Origin: Hyphomicrobiales bacterium
Lineage (GTDB): Bacteria > Pseudomonadota > Alphaproteobacteria > Rhizobiales > Rhizobiaceae
Assembly: GCA_021775455.1 (NCBI GenBank)
Contig: JAJFHU010000047.1
Span: forward strand, 1 to 64,000
DNA: 64,000 nucleotides
Reading direction: 5' to 3'
The translations under genes and the position numbers were made by a program. Numbering within the stretch: position 1 is the first letter of the stretch; every line of letters starts with the position of its first letter. The notes under the pieces are model-generated. The model worked only from the letters and a program-made list of their open reading frames with translations. It made no database searches and had not been told where the DNA came from. Positions 34,831 to 43,661 of the stretch are shown here, one piece after another.

Positions 34831-37019
34831 CACTTGTTTTTTCCGGCCGGTTGCGGCGCAATGAGATTGCGCTTTGATAAGATTTCCAAAACCTTGTCCT
34901 TTGGTCCGTCGGCGATGATCTTACCATTTTCAAGGACTATCAACCGATCTACCAACTCCAGTAAGGAAGTTTTATGTGTGGCCACCAACAAGGTTGTCTC
35001 TGGTTTCAACCAACCCTTGAAACCACGTACAAAGGCCGTTTCACTCAAGCGATCCATTTGGCTGGTAGGTTCATCCAGGAACAATATCTTATGCTTGCGC
35101 ATCATGGCGCGAGCAATTCCTACAGCCTGACGCTGCCCGCCGGAAATTGACTTGCCCCTCTCTCCGACGGGCATTTCAAAACCGAGAGGATGGCTTTGTG
35201 CAATCGACATCACACCAGAGATACTGCAGCAATCGCTCAGAAAATCTGCGCCTTCTGGGTTTGCCATCAGTATATTGTCTCGCAGGGTCCCGGTGAACAG
35301 TTCCGTTTCCTGTCCTACATATCCAATTGCCTGCCGTAGATCAGCCATCGCGTGATGTTTAATATCTGTGTCATCAACCACAATGGCACCATCACTTGCA
35401 TCGTAAAGACCACACAAGAGCTTTCCCAAAGACGACTTGCCAGATCCGACACGACCCAAAATTCCCACCCGTTCACCAGCAGAAATTCTGAGTGAAATCC
35501 CATCTAGTGCCGTGTGTGACTGCTCTGGGTAGGAAAAATTGACATCACGAAGCTCTAGGTTTCCTTTCTGGATATTCGCTTTCGCATGTACATTTGGTGG
35601 ATGATCTCTTTCCAACTCCATCAGCTTGTCAAGAAACTTCAGGGCACCAAAGGATTGCTGGGCTCGAATTAGCGTCATTGAGATACTACCAAGTGGCGCC
35701 AGCACCCTTCCTGCCAAAATGTTGGAAGCGATGAGGGCACCTATGGTTATTTCTCCTTCAGCAATCAGGAATACCCCCCATACGATAAGGATAACGCTAA
35801 CCGCCTGTTGAGCAAACAAGGTGAAATACATCGCAAATGACGACCAAAAATGCGTGGCAGAACTTGCTCTAACCGAGGCCGCAACTCCCTTTTCCCAGCG
35901 GCGCTGCATAATGCCTTCAGCGGAAATGGATTTTACAGCCTCAATTCCAACCAGCGATTCCACCAATATGGCATGCCGATGGTTTGCCGCTGTTTGTGCA
36001 TTTCGAACATTTCGGGCAAGTGGAAACTGCAAGAGTAGGGTTACGGCGAGGACAACGGGAACTGCAATCAATGCGACCAACGCAAGTGGCCCAACAATCC
36101 ACCAAAGTAGCCCCAGAAAAATTCCTATGAAAAACAAGTCTATAACCGCGACAAGACCCGACGAAGTGAAAAAATCCCGTACAGATTCAAACTCGCGAAT
36201 ATGGCTCGCGAACTCTCCGGTTTGTGTGCCGCGACTCCCCATCTTGACGTCCAAAGCCTGTTCAAACAGCCTGGAAGACACATTCATGTCAATTCGTCGT
36301 CCGGTGTTGTCGATTAAGGCAGACCGCATGACCCGGAGGGCAAAATCAAATAACAAAGCGATAGATACCCCGGATGCCAGTGCCCACAATGTCGGGATGG
36401 AATTGTATGGAATTACCCGATCATAGACATTCATCACGAAGAGTGGCAGTGCCAGCCCAAGAAGATTGATAACAAATGCAGCCAGGCCAACATAAATCCA
36501 GGTTGGCCAGAATTTTTTTACGACAGACCAAAGCCAGTGGCTGTCATTGCTATCGCGCGTGACAGTTTCTGCCCCATGGACCGTTTCCTGCGTCGGTGAA
36601 AGGTAAATAACCTGATGCAAGCAATGCCGATCCAGATCGCTTGCTTTCAACCATTGTTTTTGTTTCTTGCCTAAAATTTCTACGTTGATGGTGTCTTTCT
36701 CACCATCTTTTTCAGTTGCAATCCCGACATGCCCATTCTTGAAGAGGAGCACAAACGGAAACACAAGCGCCGGTACGTCTGACGGTTTTCCGATAACTTG
36801 TTCAGAAATTAATCCCAGATTGTCTGCGGCGCGTGTAAACAGACCCAGGCTTAATGTGTTGTTTTCCAGAGGAAGACCACGGAGCGCCCGATCCTCCGAG
36901 TAGGGTAGGTCATGGTGTTCCGAGAGTCGCTGCAACGCCAGCAAAAGCTTCTCGCCAGCATAACCTCCATCTGATATGGAGTTCTCTGATTTATTAGGCT
37001 TATCAGTCAATTGATCCAA
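34830..37019 (-). CDS. Type I secretion ABC exporter with C39-like domain (LapB/HlyB class)
   Basis: A 729-residue inner-membrane exporter. Residues ~20-150 form a C39-peptidase-like domain in which the catalytic Cys is missing (LSEHHDLPYSEDRALRG), so it should bind cargo but not cleave it, as in RTX and giant-adhesin systems. A six-helix membrane domain follows (LFVMNVYDRVIPYNSIPTLW is the hallmark of this class), then the ATPase. The ATPase has GRVGSGKSS (Walker A), ISGGQRQAVGIARAM (signature) and ILFLDEPTSQMD (Walker B). Second gene of the locus. The TTG start at 37019 is weakly supported. Confidence 0.94.
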   Translation of the reverse strand: MDQLTDKPNKSENSISDGGYAGEKLLLALQRLSEHHDLPYSEDRALRGLPLENNTLSLGLFTRAADNLGLISEQVIGKPSDVPALVFPFVLLFKNGHVGIATEKDGEKDTINVEILGKKQKQWLKASDLDRHCLHQVIYLSPTQETVHGAETVTRDSNDSHWLWSVVKKFWPTWIYVGLAAFVINLLGLALPLFVMNVYDRVIPYNSIPTLWALASGVSIALLFDFALRVMRSALIDNTGRRIDMNVSSRLFEQALDVKMGSRGTQTGEFASHIREFESVRDFFTSSGLVAVIDLFFIGIFLGLLWWIVGPLALVALIAVPVVLAVTLLLQFPLARNVRNAQTAANHRHAILVESLVGIEAVKSISAEGIMQRRWEKGVAASVRASSATHFWSSFAMYFTLFAQQAVSVILIVWGVFLIAEGEITIGALIASNILAGRVLAPLGSISMTLIRAQQSFGALKFLDKLMELERDHPPNVHAKANIQKGNLELRDVNFSYPEQSHTALDGISLRISAGERVGILGRVGSGKSSLGKLLCGLYDASDGAIVVDDTDIKHHAMADLRQAIGYVGQETELFTGTLRDNILMANPEGADFLSDCCSISGVMSIAQSHPLGFEMPVGERGKSISGGQRQAVGIARAMMRKHKILFLDEPTSQMDRLSETAFVRGFKGWLKPETTLLVATHKTSLLELVDRLIVLENGKIIADGPKDKVLEILSKRNLIAPQPAGKNK

Positions 37020-37081
37020 AGCATCCGCAAGCCCCCGCTAGACTAGAGCCTCTTTATACATCAAAATTACAGACAAACACA

Positions 37082-38464
37082 TCACTTAAGCGGCGGAATG
37101 GTAAACTGGCCGGATCCGAAAGTTGGCGTAAACTTCAGTCCGAAAACCGGATCATCATAAACCAGACTATCCGTTGGGCGTTCAATCCCCATGGAATCCA
37201 GCAATTTTCCCATATTGGCCAGCAACTGATATCCAGCAAACAGATGCAACGATCGCGCATTGTTGTATTGGAACTCACTACCAAATTTCGCATTTTCGGC
37301 ATCCAATACGTCAAGCAAGCTACGTTTGTCTGCTTCGTACTCATTATTGTATGAGTTTACCACCTTCTGGTTTTGATCAACTTGCCGCCTGAGAGCCTCG
37401 ACCTCTGCTCGGCCTGTTGTCCTTCGTGCCCAGTTGATATCAATTTCCTGGGTAATCTCGCGTAGAAGAATTTCACGATCCGCCAGCTTTTCTGAAGCTC
37501 GTTCCGCCAACTCACTATCGCGGCTTCGTCTTACCCCACCATCAAACAATCGCCAACGCATGGTTAGAGACACCTTAGTTTCATCGTCTGAACCAGGATT
37601 ACCATTAAGTTCAAGCCCTTTCATCCTTTTACCTTCCAGGTACACCTGAGGATAAAAGCTGGACTTGAATTGCTCACGCTCGAAATTGGCAATGTCGTAT
37701 TCCGCAGCAACTGCGCTCAATTGCGGATTGTTCTGTACCGCCATTTCCAACACTGCTTCTGCTGAGTGCGGAACACCCTTTGCACGCGGGACCGATTTCA
37801 AATTTTTTGCAGGCTCACCAACTGCAGCCTTGTACTTTGCTTTTGCAGTTTCCAAAGCAACTGCAATTTGAGCTGCCAACGCTTTCGCTGCCTCTAACCG
37901 CTCGCGCGTTTGTTCCAGGTCACTTATCGGCGCACGACCGCCATCAATTCTTTCTTGAATAATTCCAAGCAGTGTCCGGTGACGACGCACATGACGGCTT
38001 GCCAAATTGAGCAAGATTTTGTGTCGCTCGATATCAACATAAGCTTCAACTGCATTCAGACCAACTGCTTCCGACCGTGCCAATACGCGATGAGAGGCTG
38101 CTGTTATTCGCGCCTGTGACCGGTAAACGTTATTCGCCCGTTCCCACCCATCAAACAGCACTTGCCGGACGCTAAGTGTTGCCTGTCTTGGTCTGCGCCA
38201 TTCATTGTTGAAGTCTGGAGACAAGCCACCGGCTCCCGGTCGGTCAATAATTTCTTTCCCGACTTCTCCACTAAGATCCACTTCTGGAAAAAACCTGCCC
38301 TTGGCTTGCTGCAGCACATGTTCAGTTGCACGAAAATTTGCCTTAGCTGCTTCAATTCTGGGATGAGTTTCGACTGCTTTTGTCACAGCAGATTTCAAGG
38401 TGACCGCAAATGCGGATCCCGAGTAAAAAATCGCAATCAAGAATATCATCAACAAACGCAACAC
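37082..38464 (-). CDS. Type I secretion outer-membrane channel (TolC family)
   Basis: A 460-residue outer-membrane efflux protein. The signal peptide LRLLMIFLIAIFYSGSAFA is followed by LKSAVTKAVETHPRIEAAKANFRATE, the normal TolC opening. There are two repeats of long helices, and LTMRWRLFDGGVRRSRDSEL marks the second beta hairpin. I start at GTG 38464 because GGGAG lies 8 bases upstream. The TTG at 38479 has no ribosome-binding site. First gene of the secretion-adhesin locus, with 62 bp to the exporter start. Confidence 0.93.
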   Translation of the reverse strand: MLRLLMIFLIAIFYSGSAFAVTLKSAVTKAVETHPRIEAAKANFRATEHVLQQAKGRFFPEVDLSGEVGKEIIDRPGAGGLSPDFNNEWRRPRQATLSVRQVLFDGWERANNVYRSQARITAASHRVLARSEAVGLNAVEAYVDIERHKILLNLASRHVRRHRTLLGIIQERIDGGRAPISDLEQTRERLEAAKALAAQIAVALETAKAKYKAAVGEPAKNLKSVPRAKGVPHSAEAVLEMAVQNNPQLSAVAAEYDIANFEREQFKSSFYPQVYLEGKRMKGLELNGNPGSDDETKVSLTMRWRLFDGGVRRSRDSELAERASEKLADREILLREITQEIDINWARRTTGRAEVEALRRQVDQNQKVVNSYNNEYEADKRSLLDVLDAENAKFGSEFQYNNARSLHLFAGYQLLANMGKLLDSMGIERPTDSLVYDDPVFGLKFTPTFGSGQFTIPPLK

Positions 38465-38590
38465 AATGCGAACTCCCAACCACGCGCAGGATAATGGATT
38501 TGGCCCCGGGAGTCTCTAACACAAAAATTTTTAAATAGAAATGCAAACTACCGCAATCATTGGCAAATTTACGGTGGACAATTTTGCAGG

Positions 38591-39265
38591 CTAAATTGAT
38601 TCCAACCAATCCAATAGCTTGTTTTGAGCTGGAATCAACGAAGGTTGTTTGTTCAAAGAAGATTTCAAATCCAAAAGATTATCTGCCTCGTCAACGTCAA
38701 ACTGTGGCTCTAATAATTTCACTTTCCAACCAAGCAAACAAAGGTGATCAATCAATTCCCGGCAGGTATTGGAGACACTGTAAGTAACCGCTTCCCAAAC
38801 CTCTCTTGGAACCGGATTTTTTGAACCAAACAGATAAAACCCTCCATCGACAGACGGGCCTATTACACAGTCACATTCATCTGATTCAAGTTTTGAAAGA
38901 GCTTCAAGAAAAATCGCTGACGCCAATTGTGGACTGTCACTGCCAACCACAAATACACAATCATGGCTTTCAAACAATTTGTCTGCTACTTGACACAACC
39001 GACTACCCAATCCCCCCTCACCGGTCCAAAATGCCGGAAAAGTCTCCCATTCGCCGCTTGCTGGTCCGTGTTCTTCTGCAACTGCCCAATATGGAAAAAT
39101 TTGATCACCAGACTGTCTTTGAACTTCAGACATTATTTCTGCTGTTGCCTGCAAGCTAAGTCGATAAAAAGATTCCGCCCTTTCTTTTCCGATTGTTTGT
39201 GCAAGTCGGGTTTTGACCGGTGAAAGCCCTATAGTCTTTGCAAATATCCCAATCGCACATGTCAT
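38591..39265 (-). CDS. Transferase of the TIGR04282 (DUF2064) glycosyltransferase-like family
   Basis: A 224-residue GT-A fold protein. MTCAIGIFAKTIGLSPVKTRLA is the nucleotide-binding start of this family, FVVGSDSPQL is the metal-binding DSP motif, and CDCVIGPSVDGGFYLFG is the conserved substrate loop. I start at ATG 39265, which overlaps the upstream glycosyltransferase stop by ATGA. A longer frame to 39436 only reads through that gene. The family is known from operons with a radical SAM enzyme and its TIGR04283 partner, where a role in building arsenosugars has been proposed. Last gene of the four-gene operon. Confidence 0.85.
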   Translation of the reverse strand: MTCAIGIFAKTIGLSPVKTRLAQTIGKERAESFYRLSLQATAEIMSEVQRQSGDQIFPYWAVAEEHGPASGEWETFPAFWTGEGGLGSRLCQVADKLFESHDCVFVVGSDSPQLASAIFLEALSKLESDECDCVIGPSVDGGFYLFGSKNPVPREVWEAVTYSVSNTCRELIDHLCLLGWKVKLLEPQFDVDEADNLLDLKSSLNKQPSLIPAQNKLLDWLESI

Positions 39266-39954
39266 GGAATTCGCCGTTTCAAGTAAATCCAAAACTCCGG
39301 CAACGCTTGTTTCACCCACAAGTACAGATGGGTAATCGTGGTTCTGAACCAGCCATTTTTGGAATATTTTCGGGCGCTTGTGAAAAGTTTTGCGCCGGTC
39401 GGAATCAAGGAAATACCATTCTGGAGTGCGCGCCAAACCAAAATGTGATCTTCTCCGTATGGAACCTCCTCCGAATACCCTCCCAGTTCAAAGAACAATT
39501 CGCTCTTCAAACAAAAACCCTGATCCCCAAATGGTGTTTTCAGTAAACGGGAACGGAACCACACGCCCCAGCCATTAAATCGCATGACAGAAGGACCGTC
39601 CGGCAAAAACACCAAATCATGGTAATAGAGGCCGTTCTTTCCAGATGTCAGACAAGAGAGCAAGTTTGATATTGTATTTGTATCCAATCGTGAATCCGCG
39701 TGCAAAAACCACAAGAATTCATTTTGCGCCGCCTTTGCGGCTGCATTCATTTGTCCTGCCCTGCCGGGCTTTCCATTCACTACACGGATATTGCAGGATT
39801 CCAATGAAGTTGGAATCATTGGTGGGGTGCCGGAATTACTGCATGCCAGAATGATTTCACCATGATCAGGCAACTCATCCAACTGAGAAACCAGGTTTAC
39901 CCATTCCGTTTCAATTGGCCCGAGGGGGATTATTACGGATACAGAAATGGACAT
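39262..39954 (-). CDS. Family 2 glycosyltransferase of the TIGR04283 type
   Basis: A 230-residue cytoplasmic or membrane-peripheral glycosyltransferase. SVSVIIPLGPIETEWVNLV opens the GT2 fold, GRAGQMNAAAKAA is the diagnostic block, and FLWFLHADSRLD holds the DxD-like metal site (HADS). FGDQGFCLKSELFFELGGYSE and the Asp in EDHILVWR follow. No membrane helices beyond the C-terminal WVKQALPEFWIYL amphipathic stretch. It overlaps the TIGR04282-type gene and lies 9 bp after the phosphorylase gene, so all are surely one transcript. Confidence 0.87.
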   Translation of the reverse strand: MSISVSVIIPLGPIETEWVNLVSQLDELPDHGEIILACSNSGTPPMIPTSLESCNIRVVNGKPGRAGQMNAAAKAAQNEFLWFLHADSRLDTNTISNLLSCLTSGKNGLYYHDLVFLPDGPSVMRFNGWGVWFRSRLLKTPFGDQGFCLKSELFFELGGYSEEVPYGEDHILVWRALQNGISLIPTGAKLFTSARKYSKNGWFRTTITHLYLWVKQALPEFWIYLKRRIP

Positions 39955-39963
39955 GACAAAATC

Positions 39964-40809
39964 CTACAAACGCAGAATATCCATCATTTCCCGTTTATCA
40001 GATGGAATGGCTTCATCCGGAGTAAGTAGTGCAAAGGAGAGAGCACGTCGATAATCTTCATTGATTTCAGGCAAGGGTGACTCCAACAGATTAACAATCA
40101 GGCTCTTCGCCTTTTCCACACTACCCTGAAATCTGCTAATCACATCTGCAACGGTAACATGCTGGTTCGGGTCATCAAGCCAGCAATCATAATCCGTTGC
40201 AATGGTGATCGTCGCGTAACACAGCTGAGCCTCCCTGGCCAAGAACACTTCAGGAATATTGGTCATACCAACCAAATCACAACCGATCTGACGCATGAAA
40301 TCACTCTCAGCTTTGGTGCCCAATCTTGGCCCTTCTACGCAGGCGTAGGTCTTGCCCGTATGAAGCGGTAGATCAAGTGATTTGGCAGCATCCGCAATCC
40401 ACCGAGTAAGCACTGGACAAGTGGGAACTGCAGTCGAGATGTGCGCGGCAATTCCTTCACCAAAGAAGGTTCGCGCACGGTTTCCGAGAGTTCGGTCAAA
40501 ATACTGCTCTGGAACTGCAAAATCACCAGGGGCGATTTCCTCGCGCAAACTACCAACAGCCGAGACACCAATGACCATGCGAGCACCGGACTTTTTCAAC
40601 GCAAAAATGTTTGCCCGGTAATTGATTTCATGGGGAAGAAAACTATGCCCGGAACCGTGCCTGGGCAGGAAAAGGACTTCCCGCTCACCCAATCGGGCAC
40701 GCATAACGGGCGAAGACGGATTACCAAATGGTGTGTCAACGTTTTCCTCTGCAATAACTTCCATTGAATCAATATTGTAAAGTCCGGTACCACCAATTAT
40801 CGCCAGCAC
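39964..40809 (-). CDS. 5'-methylthioadenosine phosphorylase family (MTAP/PNP)
   Basis: A 281-residue nucleoside phosphorylase that splits 5'-modified adenosines into adenine and the 1-phospho-sugar. MLAIIGGTGLYN is the phosphate loop, FLPRHGSGHSFLPHEINYRAN is the MTAP block (only its key residues needed), CVEGPRLGTKAE binds the base and VGMTNIPEVFLAREA is the ribose-site segment. TDYDCW with Asp at the base position favours 6-aminopurines over hypoxanthine. No mtnA or other methionine-salvage gene is adjacent. Instead it sits 36 bp after a radical SAM gene and before two glycosyltransferases, so its substrate may be a 5'-modified adenosine other than MTA. Confidence 0.93.
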   Translation of the reverse strand: MLAIIGGTGLYNIDSMEVIAEENVDTPFGNPSSPVMRARLGEREVLFLPRHGSGHSFLPHEINYRANIFALKKSGARMVIGVSAVGSLREEIAPGDFAVPEQYFDRTLGNRARTFFGEGIAAHISTAVPTCPVLTRWIADAAKSLDLPLHTGKTYACVEGPRLGTKAESDFMRQIGCDLVGMTNIPEVFLAREAQLCYATITIATDYDCWLDDPNQHVTVADVISRFQGSVEKAKSLIVNLLESPLPEINEDYRRALSFALLTPDEAIPSDKREMMDILRL

Positions 40810-40845
40810 GATTTTCTCCCTCAGAAAATGAAAACTTGCAAATGC

Positions 40846-41805
40846 CTATTCGCTCACACTGCAGACGCCACCACCCAAAACACAGAACTTGGCACAGTGG
40901 GGATGATTAAGCGAAACAGGCCGCTGCGCTTCTTCAAGACTTTGACCCAGATTAAACTGATCGTCATAGGCAAGCAGAGTACAGGCCATAATTGATGGTT
41001 TGTCGTCACCCTTATGTTTCACGACCATTCGCGATGAAGCACACATCATGTCGTTTGGATCGACCCCCAAAATTCCCCAGCAGTCAATAGTGATTTCTGG
41101 AACTTCTGCATTCTCGTCCATTTCCGGAAACAACAGCAATTGTTTTTTGTCTTCAGCGTCAATCGGAATTCGATAATGTTTAAACATTGCCTGAAAGCCA
41201 TTTCGTAACTCGACTTCATCTTCGCCCCACCGCGTCCTGCCGGCAACATCAATTTGAAACTTGTTTTCAGATAGCCAAACCAAACCCTTCATCACCGGTT
41301 CCCAACTGTGGGGGCCACGTTCTTCTTCATGTAATTTCTTGCCATAGTGGTCTACTGATATCCTTATCGTCATGGCGGACCCATAAAGCTCTTTTAACCG
41401 AAGTAATCCTTGTTCACACTTCATCATCGGCCGCATGGCGTTGGTCAATATCAACAATTCAAAACCGCGCTGCAAAATCAGTTCCATGATCTCCAGTATT
41501 TCTGGATTCATAAACGGCTCACCACCGGTTATACCAATCTCTTTCGTAGCCAGACCAAGGTCACGAATTTCATCAAGGTACACTGCCACTTCATCTTTCG
41601 ACAGGTAGACTAACCGGTCATTTATTGGGGTGGATTCTATGTAACAGTTGAGACAGGACAGGTTGCACAGAGTTCCAGTATTAAACCACAGCGTATTAAG
41701 TTCGCGTAATTCAATGTGCGCGCGCTTTACCCCTTTGGCTGTAGTGCAAGGATCAGAGAACTTGGCTGGATTCTCAAGTACTGCAGATTGAAAGCCAGCG
41801 GCCAT
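40846..41805 (-). CDS. Radical SAM protein with Cys-rich C-terminus
   Basis: A 319-residue radical SAM enzyme. The cluster-binding motif is Cys47-x3-Cys51-x2-Cys54 (CNLSCLNC), followed by ITGGEPFMNPEILE (GGEP at 94-97) and ISVDHYGKK. Six more cysteines lie at 242, 255, 275, 304, 308 and 315, spaced like a SPASM/twitch-type auxiliary cluster domain. This is not the classical ArsS architecture as I know it. First gene of an operon with an MTAP-family phosphorylase and two sugar transferases. It may generate a 5'-modified adenosine or simply supply 5'-deoxyadenosine for phosphorolysis. The reaction is unknown. Confidence 0.9.
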   Translation of the reverse strand: MAAGFQSAVLENPAKFSDPCTTAKGVKRAHIELRELNTLWFNTGTLCNLSCLNCYIESTPINDRLVYLSKDEVAVYLDEIRDLGLATKEIGITGGEPFMNPEILEIMELILQRGFELLILTNAMRPMMKCEQGLLRLKELYGSAMTIRISVDHYGKKLHEEERGPHSWEPVMKGLVWLSENKFQIDVAGRTRWGEDEVELRNGFQAMFKHYRIPIDAEDKKQLLLFPEMDENAEVPEITIDCWGILGVDPNDMMCASSRMVVKHKGDDKPSIMACTLLAYDDQFNLGQSLEEAQRPVSLNHPHCAKFCVLGGGVCSVSE

Positions 41806-41852
41806 ATTATAAATTCCTTGTCAATTTTGTAACGGGTTCACCTGTGCCGCTC

Positions 41853-41906
41853 GCGGTTACGGTGATTGCGGTTACGGTAATTTATGTTCATAAAGGTACC
41901 TACCTT
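41853..41906. promoter_or_regulatory. Stacked repeats in the divergent promoter of the radical SAM operon
   Basis: A 15-bp direct tandem repeat GCGGTTACGGTRATT (41853-41867 and 41868-41882) runs into a perfect dyad TTTATG-TT-CATAAA (41881-41894). That dyad overlaps a second one, AAGGTA-CC-TACCTT (41893-41906). All lie within 110 bp of the radical SAM start and 135 bp of the divergent ThDP-enzyme start. Such packing is unlikely to be coding residue and suggests binding of one or more dimeric regulators. The regulator is not in view. Confidence 0.5.
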
Positions 41907-42038
41907 AATTTGACAAGCAATTGATTTTGTTCAAGTCCTGTCGACAATTCACTAATAGTTGATTGTATGCGCCTTCCATGTGGAATAAAGCGGACGCAAA
42001 CCTAGGACGCTAATTTTCAAGGGGCAGTCGAAATTGCC

Positions 42039-43661
42039 ATGAAAAAAGATACTTCAAGAACAGGAGCGCAACTCCTGGCTTCCGTACTGGCCGCACATGG
42101 CTGCAAACGGGCATTTGGCATTCCTGGCGGAGAAGTGTTGGCAATAATAGATGCATTGGCAAATGAAGGCATCGAATTCATCCTGACCAAACATGAGAAC
42201 TCAGCAGGCTTCATGGCGGAAGGAGCTTGGCATGCAGACGGCCTCCCTCCTGTTTTGATCGCAACCATTGGACCTGGTGTCGCCAACGCGATAAACACAA
42301 TTGCCAACGCCCATCAGGACAAAGTGCCTCTAATCTTCATTTCTGGTTGTGTGGATGCCGAGGAAGCAAAAAGTTATACGCACCAGATATTTGACCATGG
42401 CGCAATGCTTGCTCCTGTAGTTAAAAAAAGTTTCATGACCAATGCAGAAAACATCCACCGCATCTGTGATGAGGCAGTAAAACTTGCATTGTCTCCACAA
42501 TTTGGCCCGGTGCACCTTGATGTACCGGTTACTGTTGCTGAAAACCCTGCTGTGTCTTCAGGTTTGATGGATACCATTATTGACCCAGTCAAGAATACGG
42601 TGACCGAACCCCATCTGGAGGATTGTGCAAAGATTCTTTCGGAAGCTGAAAACCCAGTCGCCATAGCGGGTGTAGACGCAGTCAACGAACTGGCGGGGCA
42701 AGCAACTGCCGATTTCTGTCGCAAGTTCAAGATACCCTTGGTTACCACTTACAAGGCGAAGGGATTGCTGGATGAAGCGGATCCGCTAGCACTTGGTGGA
42801 GCCGGCCTTTCCCCAAAAGCGGACAATATTGTCCTTCCATTGATCGCGAAGGCCGACACGGTATTGCTGATTGGATATGATCCCATTGAAATGCGGATCG
42901 GATGGCGAAATCCCTGGTCTGAGAATGCAAAGGTAGTGGAAATTACACCCGTTGAACGAAGCCACGGGATGCATACGGTTACACACACAATTCAGAGTAC
43001 AGTGGAGGATGGTCTTCAGGCACTCAGCGCGAAAATGGTAGTGCAACGGAATAAATTGCCAGACACAATTTCGCAGACCCGGAACACCCTTCGCGAAGCA
43101 TTTTCCCCGACTTCCAAATTTGGGCCGGATCGCGTATTCCAAACGCTGCGGGAGGTTATGCCCGATAATACTGTGGCCACAGCAGACAGCGGAGCTCATC
43201 GCATTCTGCTTAGTCAAATGTGGAGATGTCCTTCGCCCCGTACCCTTTTGCAATCTTCTGCATTATGCACGATGGCCTGCGCACTTCCGATTGCGGCTGG
43301 TTACAAATTTGCCAAGCCTGAAACACCTGTAGTTGCCTTTGTCGGCGATGCAGGTATTGAAATGGGTTTGGGTGAATTGGCAACGTTGAGGGAACACGGC
43401 ATTCCGATTATCATTACCATATTGGTTGATGAAAGCCTCACCCTTATAGAAATGAAACAGCGTGCCTCCCAACGACCAAATCTGGGGGTTGATTTTTCCG
43501 GCTCAGATTTCCCCGCAATTGCAGCAGCCATGGGGGGCTATGGTGTATGGATTGATGATTCGGAGACTCTTGCATCCGAAGCATCTAAAGCCCTGAACCG
43601 CGACTGCTTTACATTGCTTGCCTGTCGAATCGGTCGAAAAGCCTATGATGGCAAAATTTGA
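42039..43661 (+). CDS. ThDP-dependent enzyme, acetolactate-synthase-like large-subunit family
   Basis: A 540-residue three-domain ThDP enzyme. The catalytic Glu53 is in TKHENSAGFMAEG, and the central domain has PVAIAGVDAV. The diphosphate-binding motif begins VAFVGDAGIEMGLGEL, but the second half, usually NN, reads LVDESLTLIEMKQ. It is therefore one of the ThDP proteins that depart from true acetolactate synthase, and no small regulatory subunit is adjacent. Likely a decarboxylase or carboligase of unknown 2-oxo acid. It is divergent from the radical SAM operon and ends one base before the DUF302 gene on the other strand. Confidence 0.85.
   Translation: MKKDTSRTGAQLLASVLAAHGCKRAFGIPGGEVLAIIDALANEGIEFILTKHENSAGFMAEGAWHADGLPPVLIATIGPGVANAINTIANAHQDKVPLIFISGCVDAEEAKSYTHQIFDHGAMLAPVVKKSFMTNAENIHRICDEAVKLALSPQFGPVHLDVPVTVAENPAVSSGLMDTIIDPVKNTVTEPHLEDCAKILSEAENPVAIAGVDAVNELAGQATADFCRKFKIPLVTTYKAKGLLDEADPLALGGAGLSPKADNIVLPLIAKADTVLLIGYDPIEMRIGWRNPWSENAKVVEITPVERSHGMHTVTHTIQSTVEDGLQALSAKMVVQRNKLPDTISQTRNTLREAFSPTSKFGPDRVFQTLREVMPDNTVATADSGAHRILLSQMWRCPSPRTLLQSSALCTMACALPIAAGYKFAKPETPVVAFVGDAGIEMGLGELATLREHGIPIIITILVDESLTLIEMKQRASQRPNLGVDFSGSDFPAIAAAMGGYGVWIDDSETLASEASKALNRDCFTLLACRIGRKAYDGKI

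Noticed and set aside
38591..39436. 281-residue version of the TIGR04282-type protein
   Set aside because: The first 57 residues only re-read the end of the upstream glycosyltransferase gene. The family N-terminus begins at ATG 39265.
40846..41805. Naming the radical SAM gene arsS
   Set aside because: The CNLSCLNC motif and C-terminal Cys spacing do not match the classical ArsS pattern as I know it, and arsM is absent. Only the transferase neighbours suggest arsenosugar chemistry.
42039..43661. True acetolactate synthase (ilvB)
   Set aside because: No small subunit is adjacent and the cofactor motif departs from ilvB, so only the family is called.
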